Positions 13,304 to 22,291 are shown, counted from the first letter of the stretch. The stretch: DNA of 43,370 bases from Sideroxyarcus sp045866275 (GCA_045866275.1 BAAFRX010000019.1:1-43370), one strand, 5' to 3'. The notes: generated from the sequence alone by a model not told the origin. Made by a program: numbers and translations.

Positions 13304-14491
13304 TTAAGGCGCATGAGACTGGCTATCGGCCGGTGGCGGAATTTCTTGAATGTTTTTTTGCGCCGGGTCGAGTTCCGGCGGCACCGGTAGGTCATGCGGC
13401 TGGCGCGGCTTGGCGCCGCCCGTTTTTTGATAGCGCCGCAGTTGATAAACATAGGCCAGCACTTCGGCCACGGCGGTATAGAGCGCTTCCGGGATGGCGC
13501 CGCCCAGTTCGCAATGTTGGTGCAGGGCGCGCGCCAGCGGCGGGGCTTCGAGGATGGGTACGTGGTGCGCTTGGGCGATCTCCTTGATCTTCGCGGCCAG
13601 CAGATGGGAGCCTTTGGCGACGACGGTCGGCGCACGCATCCTGTTTTCGCTGTATTTCAGCGCCACCGCATAGTGGGTCGGGTTGGTCACGACCACGTCG
13701 GCGCTCGGGATGGCGGACATCATGCGGCGACGCGCGATCTCGCGCTGCAGGCTGCGGATGCGGCCCTTCACCTGCGGGTCGCCCTCGGTCTCTTTCGCTT
13801 CCTGGCGCACTTCTTCCTTGGTCATCTTCAGTTTCTTGTTGTGCTCGTACAACTGGAACGGCACGTCGATCGCCACGATCAGCAGCATGCCGAGCATGAT
13901 GGCGGCAAAGCTCCACCCGATCAGGCCGCTCATATGCGGGATGGATTGCACCGCGGGCTCGCTCACCAGTTGCAGCACGGCCTCGCGGTTGTGCCACACC
14001 ACCCAGGCGCCGATGCCGCCGACGATGATGGATTTGCCGATCGCCTTGACCAGTTCCATCAGGCTGTTGCCGGAGAACATGCGGCCGATGCCCTTGAGCG
14101 GGTCGAGCATGCCGAAATTGGGTTGCAGGGGTTTGAGCGAGAACAGCCAGCCGTTCAGCAGCAGCGGCGAGAACAGGGCGACCAGCAGCAGCAAAACGAG
14201 GAAGGGCAAAAAGGTCAGCAGCACCGCACTGCTCAATTCCTGCAGGCGTGGCAACAGCTGCTCGGTCTGGAAGGCCAGCCGCCGGTCCAGCGTCAATCCC
14301 TCGTGCAGCAGGCGCAGCAGCCCCTGGCCGAGGGCGGTTCCCATCACCCACAGTCCGGCACCGCCGGCCAGCAACACCATGAAGGTGGACAGCTCGCGCG
14401 AGCGCGCGACCTGGCCCTCCTCGCGCGACTTGTCCAGTTTGCGCTGCGAGGGGGATTCGGTTTTTTCGAGATCGCTGTCTTCTTCGGCCAT
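13304..14491 (-). CDS. flhB: Flagellar type III export gate protein FlhB
   Basis: FlhB is the export-gate subunit that switches substrate specificity from rod/hook to filament proteins by self-cleavage. The 395-residue protein has a conserved charged N-terminus (EKTESPSQRKLDKSREEGQVARS), four membrane helices (about 35-58, 88-112, 150-170 and 190-212) and a cytoplasmic domain with the autocleavage motif NPTH (N270-P271). The C-terminus has a proline-rich tail of about 35 residues. The start has GGAAAG at 8 bases. Unlike the usual flhB-flhA pair, the next genes are the response-regulator remnant (21 bases on) and hemerythrin. A sigma-28 promoter match lies inside its last codons. Confidence 0.95.
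   Translation of the reverse strand: MAEEDSDLEKTESPSQRKLDKSREEGQVARSRELSTFMVLLAGGAGLWVMGTALGQGLLRLLHEGLTLDRRLAFQTEQLLPRLQELSSAVLLTFLPFLVLLLLVALFSPLLLNGWLFSLKPLQPNFGMLDPLKGIGRMFSGNSLMELVKAIGKSIIVGGIGAWVVWHNREAVLQLVSEPAVQSIPHMSGLIGWSFAAIMLGMLLIVAIDVPFQLYEHNKKLKMTKEEVRQEAKETEGDPQVKGRIRSLQREIARRRMMSAIPSADVVVTNPTHYAVALKYSENRMRAPTVVAKGSHLLAAKIKEIAQAHHVPILEAPPLARALHQHCELGGAIPEALYTAVAEVLAYVYQLRRYQKTGGAKPRQPHDLPVPPELDPAQKNIQEIPPPADSQSHAP
13323..13349 (-). promoter_or_regulatory. Predicted sigma-28 promoter inside the flhB 3' end
   Basis: The minus strand reads TCAA (13349-13346), 15 bases, then GCCGATAG (13330-13323), one mismatch in each element from TAAA-N15-GCCGATAA. It would start RNA near 13316, about 34 bases before the response-regulator remnant and hemerythrin. 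The elements are identical to those of the promoter in front of the chemotaxis pair at 14632-14658. Confidence 0.62.
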
Positions 14492-14631
14492 GCCCGGCTT
14501 TCCGGTGGGATGCGCCGATTATGCGCAGCCGACGCGCTCCCCAAGCGGCGAATTGAAACGGTTTCCCCCGTCTTTTGCCGCCATGCCCCGGCCCGACGCC
14601 GGCGCAACATGCGTGGCGTAAAAACTCCGGC

Positions 14632-14658
14632 TCAAGTCCGGGCGGAAGCTGCCGATAG
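14632..14658 (+). promoter_or_regulatory. Predicted sigma-28 promoter for the CetB/CetA pair
   Basis: TCAA (14632-14635), 15 bases, then GCCGATAG (14651-14658). The -35 continues as TCAAGT, close to the extended TAAAGT. RNA would start near 14665, about 30 bases before the PAS gene, whose GGGAG ribosome-binding site is at 14683-14687. It sits in the 203-base divergent gap between flhB and the PAS gene. Confidence 0.68.
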
Positions 14659-14694
14659 TCAAGCCACGGGCAGAATTTCAACGGGAGCATTTGC

Positions 14695-15213
14695 ATGAAA
14701 AGAGACATCACCCCCACCGCGATCGAGCGCGTGATGCGCGAGGACAATTTCATCGTGTCGATGACCGATCTCAAGGGTCGCATCACCTACGGCAACCGCA
14801 TCTTCATCGAGTTCTCCGGTTACTCCGAGAAGGAGTTGCTCGGCTCGCAACACAATATCGTGCGCCACCCGGACATGCCGCGCGCCGTGTTCAAGCTGTT
14901 GTGGGACAAGATTTCCAACAAGGAAGAATGCTTCGCCTACGTCAAGAACATGTCGAAAGACGGCGGCTTCTACTGGGTGTTCACCAATGTGACGCCGACC
15001 TTCGATACCGCGGGCAACATCACCGGCTATTTCTCGGTGCGGCGCAAACCGAAGTTGAGCGGCATCGAAGCCGTGACCCCGCTGTATGCCGCGATGCTGG
15101 AGGCGGAGCAGAAAGCCGGTCCGGCGAACGCCATCGCGGCCTCGAACCAGTTGCTGGCGAGCGTACTGAAAGAGAAAGGAATGAGCTATGACGAACTGGT
15201 CCTTGCAATTTAA
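14695..15213 (+). CDS. Aer-like PAS protein (CetB-type energy-taxis sensor)
   Basis: This 172-residue soluble protein is a single PAS domain (about 10-120) closely resembling the FAD-binding PAS of the aerotaxis receptor Aer. The motif NIVRHPDMPR places R57, H58 and D60 at the same positions as the FAD-binding residues of E. coli Aer, and the FYWVFTNVTP strand follows. There is no membrane segment or signalling domain; those lie in the next gene, which overlaps by 26 bases in another frame. The arrangement matches the Campylobacter CetB/CetA pair, in which the PAS protein senses redox or energy state and signals through the membrane partner. A FliA promoter match precedes it. Confidence 0.87.
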   Translation: MKRDITPTAIERVMREDNFIVSMTDLKGRITYGNRIFIEFSGYSEKELLGSQHNIVRHPDMPRAVFKLLWDKISNKEECFAYVKNMSKDGGFYWVFTNVTPTFDTAGNITGYFSVRRKPKLSGIEAVTPLYAAMLEAEQKAGPANAIAASNQLLASVLKEKGMSYDELVLAI

Positions 15214-16657
15214 GTTAAGCGCCCTGCTGTGGGCCTTTTCCTTCGGTACGCTGGTCATCATCCTCACCAGTTTTGCCCGCCACGGCGTGGACCTGTTCAT
15301 GCTGATCTTCCTGATCGTCGGCGTTGCCGTGTCGGCCTGTGGACAATGGCAGGTCCGGCAATGGCTGGCCACCTTGCCGAAACTGGAAACGGTCGTGCGC
15401 GACGTCGCGGCGGGCCGCTTCAATACCCGCGTTACGGGGATCTCCGAGGCGCGTGACGAGATCAGCCTGCTGTGCTGGGATGTCAACGACATGCTGGACC
15501 AGTTGACCACCTTCTTCCGCGAGCAGGAAACCACGTTCCGCGCCAACCTGAAGGGCGATTTTTCGCGCCGCGTGATGGACGGCGGCATGCACGGCGGTTT
15601 CAAGAAGGGGCTGTCCAACCAGAATGTGCTGCTGGACGGTTTGAAACAGCAGCAGTTGCTGGGCATGCGCAACCGCATGCTGTCGCGCGCGCACGGCCTG
15701 AATACCGAAAACCTGCTGCAAAACATGGTGTCCAGCCAGACCGACCTGAAGACCATCACCGACAACATGGAAAAACTCGCGGGGGTGTCGCGGCGCACGC
15801 GCGAGGACGCGGAAGAAAGCCGTGCGTCGGTGAGCGATGTGGTGCGGCGGCTGGCCGGCATCGTGGACCGGGTCAATCACGCCAACGAGGCGATCACCCA
15901 GCTCAACGCGCGCAGCACGGAAATCCGCAAGGCGGTGGGGCTGATCACCTCCATCGCCGACCAGACCAATCTGCTCGCACTGAACGCGGCGATCGAGGCC
16001 GCGCGCGCGGGCGAGGCGGGACGCGGCTTCGCCGTGGTGGCGGACGAGGTGCGCAAGCTGGCGGAAAACACCAAGAACGCTTCCGAGTCGATCGGGCGCA
16101 TCATGCAGATGCTGCAGGACGAGGCGGCAAAGATGCTGACCGACTCGCAGCAGATGCACGAAATCGCCAACTCGTCGCAAGGCGTCATCGCCAAGCTGGA
16201 ACAGAAATTCGGGCAGTTCTACGAATCCGCCGTGACCACCCTGGCCGGCACGCGCTACGCGCAGGACTTGAGCTTTGCATCGCTGGTCAAGGTCGATCAT
16301 ATAATCTACAAGCAGCGTGCCTATGTGCTGGTGAATGACAGCAGCCGGGATGATTTCAAGAAGGCGGTGGGCGTCGATCATCACAATTGCCGCCTGGGCA
16401 AATGGTACGAGGGGCCGGGGAAAGAGGTATTCGGCGACGCGCCTTCCTACCGCCAGTTGCTGCAACCGCACAGCCAGGTCCACGAATCGGTGCACCGCAT
16501 GCTGGTCCTGCTGGAACAAGGCTGGGAGGCCGACGAAAAGATCCAGGATCAGATCTTCGCGGCCTTGCAGGCAGCCGAGGCCGGCAGCCAGAGCGTGATG
16601 CAGGTGATCGACCGCGTGGTCGCGGAGAAGCATCCCGAGGTGTCGCGCGCGGCCTGA
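15188..16657 (+). CDS. Membrane chemoreceptor with C-terminal CZB zinc domain (CetA-type partner)
   Basis: The 489-residue protein has two membrane helices close together (about 8-30 and 34-55) with almost no periplasmic loop, then a HAMP-like region and a methyl-accepting signalling domain. Its hairpin tip reads IADQTNLLALNAAIEAARAG (256-275) and continues GRGFAVVADEVRKLAE. After about residue 365 comes a CZB domain with H371, HHNCRLGKWY (H398, C401) and H432/H436, which in other receptors binds zinc and senses hypochlorite or zinc state. The lack of a sensing loop fits a partner PAS protein supplying input. ATG 15188 has AAAGGA at 7 bases. It should signal to CheA/CheW, not encoded here. 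Confidence 0.9.
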   Translation: MTNWSLQFKLSALLWAFSFGTLVIILTSFARHGVDLFMLIFLIVGVAVSACGQWQVRQWLATLPKLETVVRDVAAGRFNTRVTGISEARDEISLLCWDVNDMLDQLTTFFREQETTFRANLKGDFSRRVMDGGMHGGFKKGLSNQNVLLDGLKQQQLLGMRNRMLSRAHGLNTENLLQNMVSSQTDLKTITDNMEKLAGVSRRTREDAEESRASVSDVVRRLAGIVDRVNHANEAITQLNARSTEIRKAVGLITSIADQTNLLALNAAIEAARAGEAGRGFAVVADEVRKLAENTKNASESIGRIMQMLQDEAAKMLTDSQQMHEIANSSQGVIAKLEQKFGQFYESAVTTLAGTRYAQDLSFASLVKVDHIIYKQRAYVLVNDSSRDDFKKAVGVDHHNCRLGKWYEGPGKEVFGDAPSYRQLLQPHSQVHESVHRMLVLLEQGWEADEKIQDQIFAALQAAEAGSQSVMQVIDRVVAEKHPEVSRAA

Positions 16658-16714
16658 AAAATCCGCCGCATCCGCTGCCGCGCCACAGAAGGCGCATGAG
16701 CCATGCCAATCCGC

Positions 16715-17404
16715 TTATTCCACCGGCGGAATGGCGCCCCCCTTGACTGCGCCAACACCCGCCATTACTTCCTTCAGCAACGGCACCGATGCCGGACGTT
16801 GCAGACGCAGGCAGTGCTCGTCGAGGGCATTCACGACCGCCAGTAGCGAAGGCAGGTCGCGCCGCCCGTGGCGCAGCAAATAGGTCACGACCTCGGGTGA
16901 CAGGACAAACCCGCGTGCCTGCGCGTGCTGGCGCAACGCTTGTGCTTTCTCGATGTCGTCCAGGGCGTGTACCTGGTACACCAGCCCCCAACCGAGGCGG
17001 GTGCGCAGATCATCGCGTAGCGCCATCTGTGCCGGCGCCTGCGTTCCCGCCACCAGCAACAGGCCGCCGCTGTCTCGCATCTGGTTGTAGAGGGCGAACA
17101 GTTCAATCTGCGCCGCCTCGTCCAGCGTTTCGACTGTGTCCACTGCCACCACTTGCGCCGGCGGCGGCACGGCGTTGACGGCATAGTGCGCACTCCTTCC
17201 GCCTGCCCGCGCCTGCCCCGCCACCGCCTGCAACAAATGGCTCTTGCCGCTGCCCGATGCGCCCCACAGGCAGAATGCCTGCCCGCTGTGCTCCTCTTTC
17301 AGCGCATGGCGCAGGGCGGACAGCAATTCGACATTGCGCCCGGCGACGAAGTTGTCCAGCGTCGGCACCCATTCGGGGACGATCCCCAGCAATAGTTGGG
17401 TCAT
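16715..17404 (-). CDS. hda: DnaA regulatory inactivator Hda
   Basis: Hda is a DnaA-like AAA+ protein that, bound to the DNA-loaded sliding clamp, stimulates ATP hydrolysis by DnaA and so prevents re-initiation of replication. The 229-residue protein begins MTQLLLGI, which fits the N-terminal clamp-binding motif. It has Walker A GASGSGKS (about 49-56), a Walker B region VVAVDTVE (about 85-92) and the sensor II region GRRDLPSLL. It lacks the DnaA DNA-binding domain, as expected. The start overlaps the stop of the upstream permease gene (ATGA), and the nearness to purM-purN resembles the hda-purMN neighbourhood of enterobacteria. Confidence 0.92.
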   Translation of the reverse strand: MTQLLLGIVPEWVPTLDNFVAGRNVELLSALRHALKEEHSGQAFCLWGASGSGKSHLLQAVAGQARAGGRSAHYAVNAVPPPAQVVAVDTVETLDEAAQIELFALYNQMRDSGGLLLVAGTQAPAQMALRDDLRTRLGWGLVYQVHALDDIEKAQALRQHAQARGFVLSPEVVTYLLRHGRRDLPSLLAVVNALDEHCLRLQRPASVPLLKEVMAGVGAVKGGAIPPVE

Positions 17405-18459
17405 GGCTGTTTATACATCGCGCTGGCGAGATAGGACTGGCGCAGATGGCGTAGCGCCACCAGCGCGATGGCGGCCAGCGGCAGCGCCAGCAGGAGACCG
17501 AAGAAACCGAACAACTGGCCAAAGGCAAGCAGGGCGAAGATTACCGCCAGCGGGTGCAGGCCGATGCGGTCGCCCACCAGCCGGGGCGTGACGACGAAGC
17601 CTTCAAGGAATTGCCCCAGCCCGAACATCATCCACACCAGCAGCAGGCTGCCGAATGTGGTGAACTGCATCGCGGCCGCCAGCGTGGCCAGCAATAGTCC
17701 GAGGATCATGCCCAAATAGGGCACGAATACCAGCATGCCGGCCACGAGGCCGATCGGCAGGGCAAACTCCAGTCCGACCAGCCAAAGCGCCACCACGTAG
17801 AACGCGCTCATCAGCAGCATGACGGATATCTGCCCGCGCAGGAACTCCGCCAGAACGCGGTCCACATCACCGGCGATGGCGCGCACTTTGCCCTGCCACC
17901 GGCGGGGAATCATCTCGTCCAGCCGGGCGAGCATCGTTTCCCAGTCCCGCAGAAAATAGAACATCGCCAGCGGGATCAACAGCAGATTGGCCAGCACGCC
18001 CACGATCGCCCCGCTGCCGCTCCCGAGCCAGGGCAGCAGCCTTCCCGCAACCCCGTTCGCTCCCTGCCAGGAGTCAAGCAGCAGGCGTTTGGCGGTCTGG
18101 CTGTCCCATTCCACACCCGCGCCCAGCCATTGCTGCAAATACGGCAACCAATGGACGCGCACCGATTCGATCCAGTCCGGCACACGCTGTACGAACAGAC
18201 CGAACTGCTTTTCCAGCAAGGGCAGAATGATCAACAGCAGCAGAACGACCAGCAACAGCAACCCTCCCATCACCAGCAGCGTCGCCAGCGTGCGCGACAG
18301 CTTCCAGCCGCGCAGCCGCTGCGCCAGCGGATTGCAGATGTAAGCCAGGACGGCGGCCGCGACGAACGGCGTCAGGATCGGCCCGAGCAGATAAAGCAGG
18401 GCGGCAATGACGACCGCGACGGTCAGCCATTGCACGGCAGCAAAGCGGGACAAGGTCAT
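17401..18459 (-). CDS. AI-2E/PerM family membrane protein
   Basis: This 352-residue polytopic protein belongs to the AI-2E transporter (PerM/UPF0118) family. Hydrophobic helices occur near 10-45 (a pair), 58-82, 150-170, 208-232, 236-270 and 300-335, with a soluble stretch about 85-145. The family-typical VPYLGMILGLLLA and the C-terminal GDRIGLHPLAVIFALLAFGQLFGF are present. Members have been linked to export of autoinducer-2 or to Na+(Li+)/H+ exchange, so the substrate is uncertain. It is divergent from purM and overlaps hda, an arrangement common in betaproteobacteria. Confidence 0.85.
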   Translation of the reverse strand: MTLSRFAAVQWLTVAVVIAALLYLLGPILTPFVAAAVLAYICNPLAQRLRGWKLSRTLATLLVMGGLLLLVVLLLLIILPLLEKQFGLFVQRVPDWIESVRVHWLPYLQQWLGAGVEWDSQTAKRLLLDSWQGANGVAGRLLPWLGSGSGAIVGVLANLLLIPLAMFYFLRDWETMLARLDEMIPRRWQGKVRAIAGDVDRVLAEFLRGQISVMLLMSAFYVVALWLVGLEFALPIGLVAGMLVFVPYLGMILGLLLATLAAAMQFTTFGSLLLVWMMFGLGQFLEGFVVTPRLVGDRIGLHPLAVIFALLAFGQLFGFFGLLLALPLAAIALVALRHLRQSYLASAMYKQP

Positions 18460-18522
18460 TTCGGGTAAAATCCGCGGCGAAAAACGTGCTGCACTTTACC
18501 TGCCAGAAAGCGAGAACTCAAC

Positions 18523-19563
18523 TTGAGCCAGAATTCCTCCCTCTCCTATCGTGATGCCGGTGTCGATATCGACGCGGGCGACCAACTGGTCGAGAACATC
18601 AAGCCTTACGCCAAGCGCACCCTGCGCCCGGAAGTCTTGTCCGGCATCGGCGGCTTCGGCGGACTGGTCGAGATTTCGAAAAAATTCAAGGAACCGGTGC
18701 TGGTCTCCGGCACCGACGGCGTGGGCACCAAGCTGAAACTGGCGTTCGAGCTGAACCGCCACGACACCGTCGGCATCGACCTCGTCGCCATGAGCGTGAA
18801 CGACATTCTGGTGCAGGGTGCCGAACCGTTGTTCTTCCTCGACTACTTCGCCTGCGGCAAGCTGGACGTGCCCGCCGCCACCGAAGTCATCAAGGGCATC
18901 GCCAAGGGCTGTGAAGATTCCGGTTGCGCATTGATCGGCGGCGAGACTGCCGAGATGCCCGGCATGTACCCGGTGGGCGAATACGACCTGGCTGGTTTCG
19001 CGGTCGGCGTGGTGGAAAAATCCAAGATCATCACCGGCGAGCATATCGTCGCCGGCGACGCGGTGCTGGGACTGGCTTCCAACGGCGCGCATTCCAACGG
19101 TTATTCGCTGGTGCGCAAGATCATCGAACGTTCGCATCCCGATCTGAACGCCAAATTCGACGGCGACCGCACGCTGGCCGATTGCATCATGGCGCCCACC
19201 CGTTTGTACGTGAAGCCGCTGCTGTCGCTCATGCAGTCCCTCACCGTCAAGGGCATGGCGCACATCACTGGCGGCGGCATCACCGAGAACGTGCCGCGCG
19301 TCTTGCCCGCCAACGTAGTGGCCGACATCGACAGCAAAACCTGGCAGATGCCCAGGCTGTTCCACTGGTTGCGCGAAGGCGGCAACGTCGAGGCGCAGGA
19401 AATGTTCCGCACCTTCAACTGCGGCATCGGCATGGTGGTGATCGTAGCCGCTGCCGATGCGGACGCTGCCATCAAACATCTGCAGGGTGCGGGCGAAACC
19501 GTAGCGTGCATCGGCAGCATCCGCGCGCGCGCGGGCTCCGAGCATCAGACGCAAGTCAAATAA
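18523..19563 (+). CDS. purM: Phosphoribosylformylglycinamidine cyclo-ligase (AIR synthetase)
   Basis: PurM closes the imidazole ring in step five of purine synthesis, converting FGAM and ATP to AIR. The 346-residue protein has the N-terminal SLSYRDAGVDIDAG, the ATP-binding VSGTDGVGTKLKLA, GGETAEMPGMYPVGEYD and HITGGGITENVPRVLP, all family signatures. Translation starts at TTG 18523 (SQNSSLSYRDAG), where family members begin; no better ATG is near. A TAAAAT hexamer at 18466-18471 is a possible -10, with no convincing -35. The stop is followed immediately by the purN ATG. Confidence 0.96.
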   Translation: MSQNSSLSYRDAGVDIDAGDQLVENIKPYAKRTLRPEVLSGIGGFGGLVEISKKFKEPVLVSGTDGVGTKLKLAFELNRHDTVGIDLVAMSVNDILVQGAEPLFFLDYFACGKLDVPAATEVIKGIAKGCEDSGCALIGGETAEMPGMYPVGEYDLAGFAVGVVEKSKIITGEHIVAGDAVLGLASNGAHSNGYSLVRKIIERSHPDLNAKFDGDRTLADCIMAPTRLYVKPLLSLMQSLTVKGMAHITGGGITENVPRVLPANVVADIDSKTWQMPRLFHWLREGGNVEAQEMFRTFNCGIGMVVIVAAADADAAIKHLQGAGETVACIGSIRARAGSEHQTQVK

Positions 19564-20211
19564 ATGCCTGCACAGAAGAACATCGTCATCCTCATTTCAG
19601 GTCGCGGCAGCAACATGGAAGCGTTGCTGCACGCCAAGCTGCCGTGCCGCATTGCCGCCGTGATCAGCAACAAGACGGATGCGCAGGGACTGGAGACGGC
19701 ACGCGCGCACGGCATAGCGACCGCCGTGGTGTCGCATCGCGACTACGCCGACCGCGAATGCTTCGATACCGCGCTGGCGGCGGAAATCGACCGGCACACA
19801 CCGAATCTGGTGGTGCTGGCAGGTTTCATGCGGATTCTGACTCCCGCCTTCGTCGCGCGTTACACGGGCCGCCTGATCAACATCCATCCTTCGCTGTTGC
19901 CCGCCTATGCCGGGCTGCATACGCATGAGCAGGCATTGCGGGACGGAGTGAGGGTGCATGGGTGCACGGTGCATTTCGTCACCGCCGATCTTGACCACGG
20001 CCCCATCATCATCCAGGCCGCCGTGCCGGTATCGCAGAACGATACCGCAGCAACCTTGGCCGCCCGGGTCCTGCACGAAGAACATCGTATCTACCCGCAG
20101 GCGATCCGCTGGTTGTGCCACGATCGGGTGAGACTGAACCCGCAGGGTCGCGTCAGCATCGCGCCCCCGGAACAAATGGGCGGCCCCCTGATTTCTCCCG
20201 GACTTGATTGA
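19564..20211 (+). CDS. purN: Phosphoribosylglycinamide formyltransferase 1
   Basis: PurN transfers a formyl group from 10-formyltetrahydrofolate to GAR in step three of purine synthesis. The 215-residue product keeps the catalytic triad at E. coli numbering: N106 and H108 in INIHPS, and D144 in ADLDHGP. The N-terminal GRGSNMEALL phosphate loop is present. The start directly abuts the purM stop (TAAATG), so the two are one operon. A short C-terminal extension follows the usual family end. The DUF3108 gene starts 4 bases after the stop. Confidence 0.95.
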   Translation: MPAQKNIVILISGRGSNMEALLHAKLPCRIAAVISNKTDAQGLETARAHGIATAVVSHRDYADRECFDTALAAEIDRHTPNLVVLAGFMRILTPAFVARYTGRLINIHPSLLPAYAGLHTHEQALRDGVRVHGCTVHFVTADLDHGPIIIQAAVPVSQNDTAATLAARVLHEEHRIYPQAIRWLCHDRVRLNPQGRVSIAPPEQMGGPLISPGLD

Positions 20212-20215
20212 GCCG

Positions 20216-20914
20216 ATGCGCGTCTCGTCTCTCCTCATCCTGTACTGCCTGTCTTGTGCCGCCCATGCGGGGACGCCGACCCGCATCGAAGCCGAATATG
20301 ATGTTTTGGTTCGGGGCATAAAAATGCACGATGTGCATGAAGTGTTTGTGCGCCGCGACAACCAGTACCGCATCCAGAGCGTGATCAAACCGGTCGGCCT
20401 GCTCGCCCTGTTCCAGCCCGAGACCACGGTAATCACCAGTGAAGGCGAGGTTGCCGACGACGGTTTGCGGCCACACAAATTCACCCAAAGCCGCACCAAA
20501 TCCCCGGAAAAGAATACCCGGGCCGACTTCGACTGGGAGCATCACACCCTGACCGTGAGCGACCGCGCAGGGATCCGCCGGATGCCGCTCCCGGCGCATA
20601 CCCAGGACCGCCTGAGCGCGATGTATCAGTTCGTCATTGTGCCGCCCCGTGCCCGGCTGAAACTCGATTTGCAGGTGACCAACGGCAGTAAATTGCAGCC
20701 GTATGACTACCTGCTCGATCCGACCCGGACCGTGAAAGTGCCCTTCGGCGAGGTACGCAGCTACTACCTGCACACGCCGCCGCAAGCCACCCCGTGGAAA
20801 TCCGAAATCTGGCTCGCCATCGACCATGATTTCTTTCCCGCGAAAATGGCCTTGACCGAAGACAACGGCAGCCAGGTCATGCAAATGTTGCGCAAACTCG
20901 ACATCGAGCCGTGA
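20216..20914 (+). CDS. Exported DUF3108 protein
   Basis: The 232-residue product starts with a clear signal peptide, MRVSSLLILYCLSCAAHA, with probable cleavage after AHA. The mature part matches DUF3108: EAEYDVLVRGIKMHDVHEVF near the start, a middle FTQSRTK segment, and the C-terminal FFPAKMALTEDNGSQVMQML. These proteins are predicted periplasmic beta-rich domains of unknown function that often follow purN in betaproteobacteria. ATG 20216 is preferred over an in-frame TTG four codons earlier because it gives a normal signal peptide. It is probably co-transcribed with purMN. Confidence 0.82.
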   Translation: MRVSSLLILYCLSCAAHAGTPTRIEAEYDVLVRGIKMHDVHEVFVRRDNQYRIQSVIKPVGLLALFQPETTVITSEGEVADDGLRPHKFTQSRTKSPEKNTRADFDWEHHTLTVSDRAGIRRMPLPAHTQDRLSAMYQFVIVPPRARLKLDLQVTNGSKLQPYDYLLDPTRTVKVPFGEVRSYYLHTPPQATPWKSEIWLAIDHDFFPAKMALTEDNGSQVMQMLRKLDIEP

Positions 20915-21008
20915 TCTCGTCCGCGCCTATCGCGACACAACCGGAGGGTCTTGAACGCGGCACTACCGCCGGTCAATCCGTCCGCCCACCGAACACTCAA
21001 GGATTCCC

Positions 21009-22277
21009 ATGCTGCTGACCGAATACCGGCTCGACCTCGTGGTGCAGGCCGTGCGCGCCGCACTCAAAATGGACCATCCGGCCGATGCCGTGCTGCGCCA
21101 CTTCTTTCAGGAAGAGCGCATCGGCTCCAACGAACGCAAGCTGGTGGCGGAAACGCTGTTCGGCGTATTGCGCCACCGCCTCCTGCTGGAACACGCCTGC
21201 ACCACAGACGGCAAAGGTCAGGCCACCGCGCGCCGCATGGCGCTGGCGTACTGGATGCGCTTTGGCGGCTACAACCTGCGCGAGCTGCAACCGCTGTTGC
21301 GCCCGCAGGAAGCGGAATGGCTGCGCGGCGTGAAGGCGATTCGCGCCGAAGATTTTCCGCTTTCACTTCAGGCCGAACTGCCGCAATGGATCGTCGATAA
21401 ATTGCGTCCCCACATGGGCGACGAAGAAATCCTCGCGCTGGGCGAGTCGATGCAACACCCGGCCCCGCTCGACCTGCGCGTGAACAGCCTGCTCGCCAAT
21501 CGCGACGAGGTGCTGCAATCGCTTCAGGCCGAAGGATTGAGCGCAACCGCCACGCCCTACTCACCCTACGGCATTCGCCTCAAGGACAAACCGGCATTGA
21601 ACAAACACGCGCTGTTCCTGACCGGAAAATTCGAAGTGCAGGACGAGGGCAGCCAGTTGCTGGGCCTGCTGCTCGCGCCGAAACGCAACGACATGGTGGT
21701 GGATTTCTGCGCCGGCGCGGGCGGCAAGACGCTGATGCTGGGCGCGCTGATGAATTCGCAGGGACGCTTGTATGCGTGGGATATTTCGGAGAAACGCCTG
21801 ACCAACCTGAAGCCGCGCCTGAAGCGCTCGGGCCTGTCCAATGTGCAACCGCAACTGATTGCGCACGAGAACGACCAGAAAGTGAAACGTCTTGCGGGCA
21901 AGATCGACCGCGTCCTGGTGGATGCGCCGTGCAGCGGACTCGGCACCCTGCGCCGCAATCCCGACCTGAAGTTCCGCCAGTCGCCGCAGAGCGTGGCCGA
22001 ACTGAACGGGAAGCAGCGCGCGATCCTGGATTCCGCCGCGCGTCTGCTGAAGAAAGGCGGCCGCCTGGTGTATGCGACGTGCAGTCTGTTGCAGGAAGAA
22101 AATCAGGACATCGTGACCGCCTTCCTCTCGTCCCATCCCGAGTTTTCACTGCTCCCCGCGGGCGAAGTCCTGAAGCAGCAACACATCGACCTGCCGATGG
22201 GCGATTACCTGCAGCTCACGCCACGGCAACATGACACCGACGGCTTCTTCGCCGCCGTGCTGGAACGCGCGACCTGA
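21009..22277 (+). CDS. RsmB/NOP-family RNA cytosine-C5 methyltransferase
   Basis: The 422-residue protein is a class I SAM-dependent m5C methyltransferase of the RsmB/NOL1/NOP2 family. The N-terminal part (about 1-120) is a helical NusB-like region. The catalytic domain has SAM motif I VVDFCAGAGGKT (230-241), motif IV DAPCSGLGTLRRNP with C308, and motif VI YATCSLLQEEN with nucleophile C358. The substrate is most likely rRNA, but it is shorter at the N-terminus than a standard RsmB, so the exact target is not certain. The 94-base gap upstream shows nothing definite. The gene ends 14 bases from the convergent antiporter gene. Confidence 0.88.
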   Translation: MLLTEYRLDLVVQAVRAALKMDHPADAVLRHFFQEERIGSNERKLVAETLFGVLRHRLLLEHACTTDGKGQATARRMALAYWMRFGGYNLRELQPLLRPQEAEWLRGVKAIRAEDFPLSLQAELPQWIVDKLRPHMGDEEILALGESMQHPAPLDLRVNSLLANRDEVLQSLQAEGLSATATPYSPYGIRLKDKPALNKHALFLTGKFEVQDEGSQLLGLLLAPKRNDMVVDFCAGAGGKTLMLGALMNSQGRLYAWDISEKRLTNLKPRLKRSGLSNVQPQLIAHENDQKVKRLAGKIDRVLVDAPCSGLGTLRRNPDLKFRQSPQSVAELNGKQRAILDSAARLLKKGGRLVYATCSLLQEENQDIVTAFLSSHPEFSLLPAGEVLKQQHIDLPMGDYLQLTPRQHDTDGFFAAVLERAT

Positions 22278-22291
22278 CTTCCTTCCCCGCG

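Noticed and set aside
14695..16657. PAS and receptor genes as one frameshifted aer gene
   Set aside because: The second gene has its own ATG and AAAGGA at correct spacing, both frames are clean, and split CetB/CetA pairs are known.
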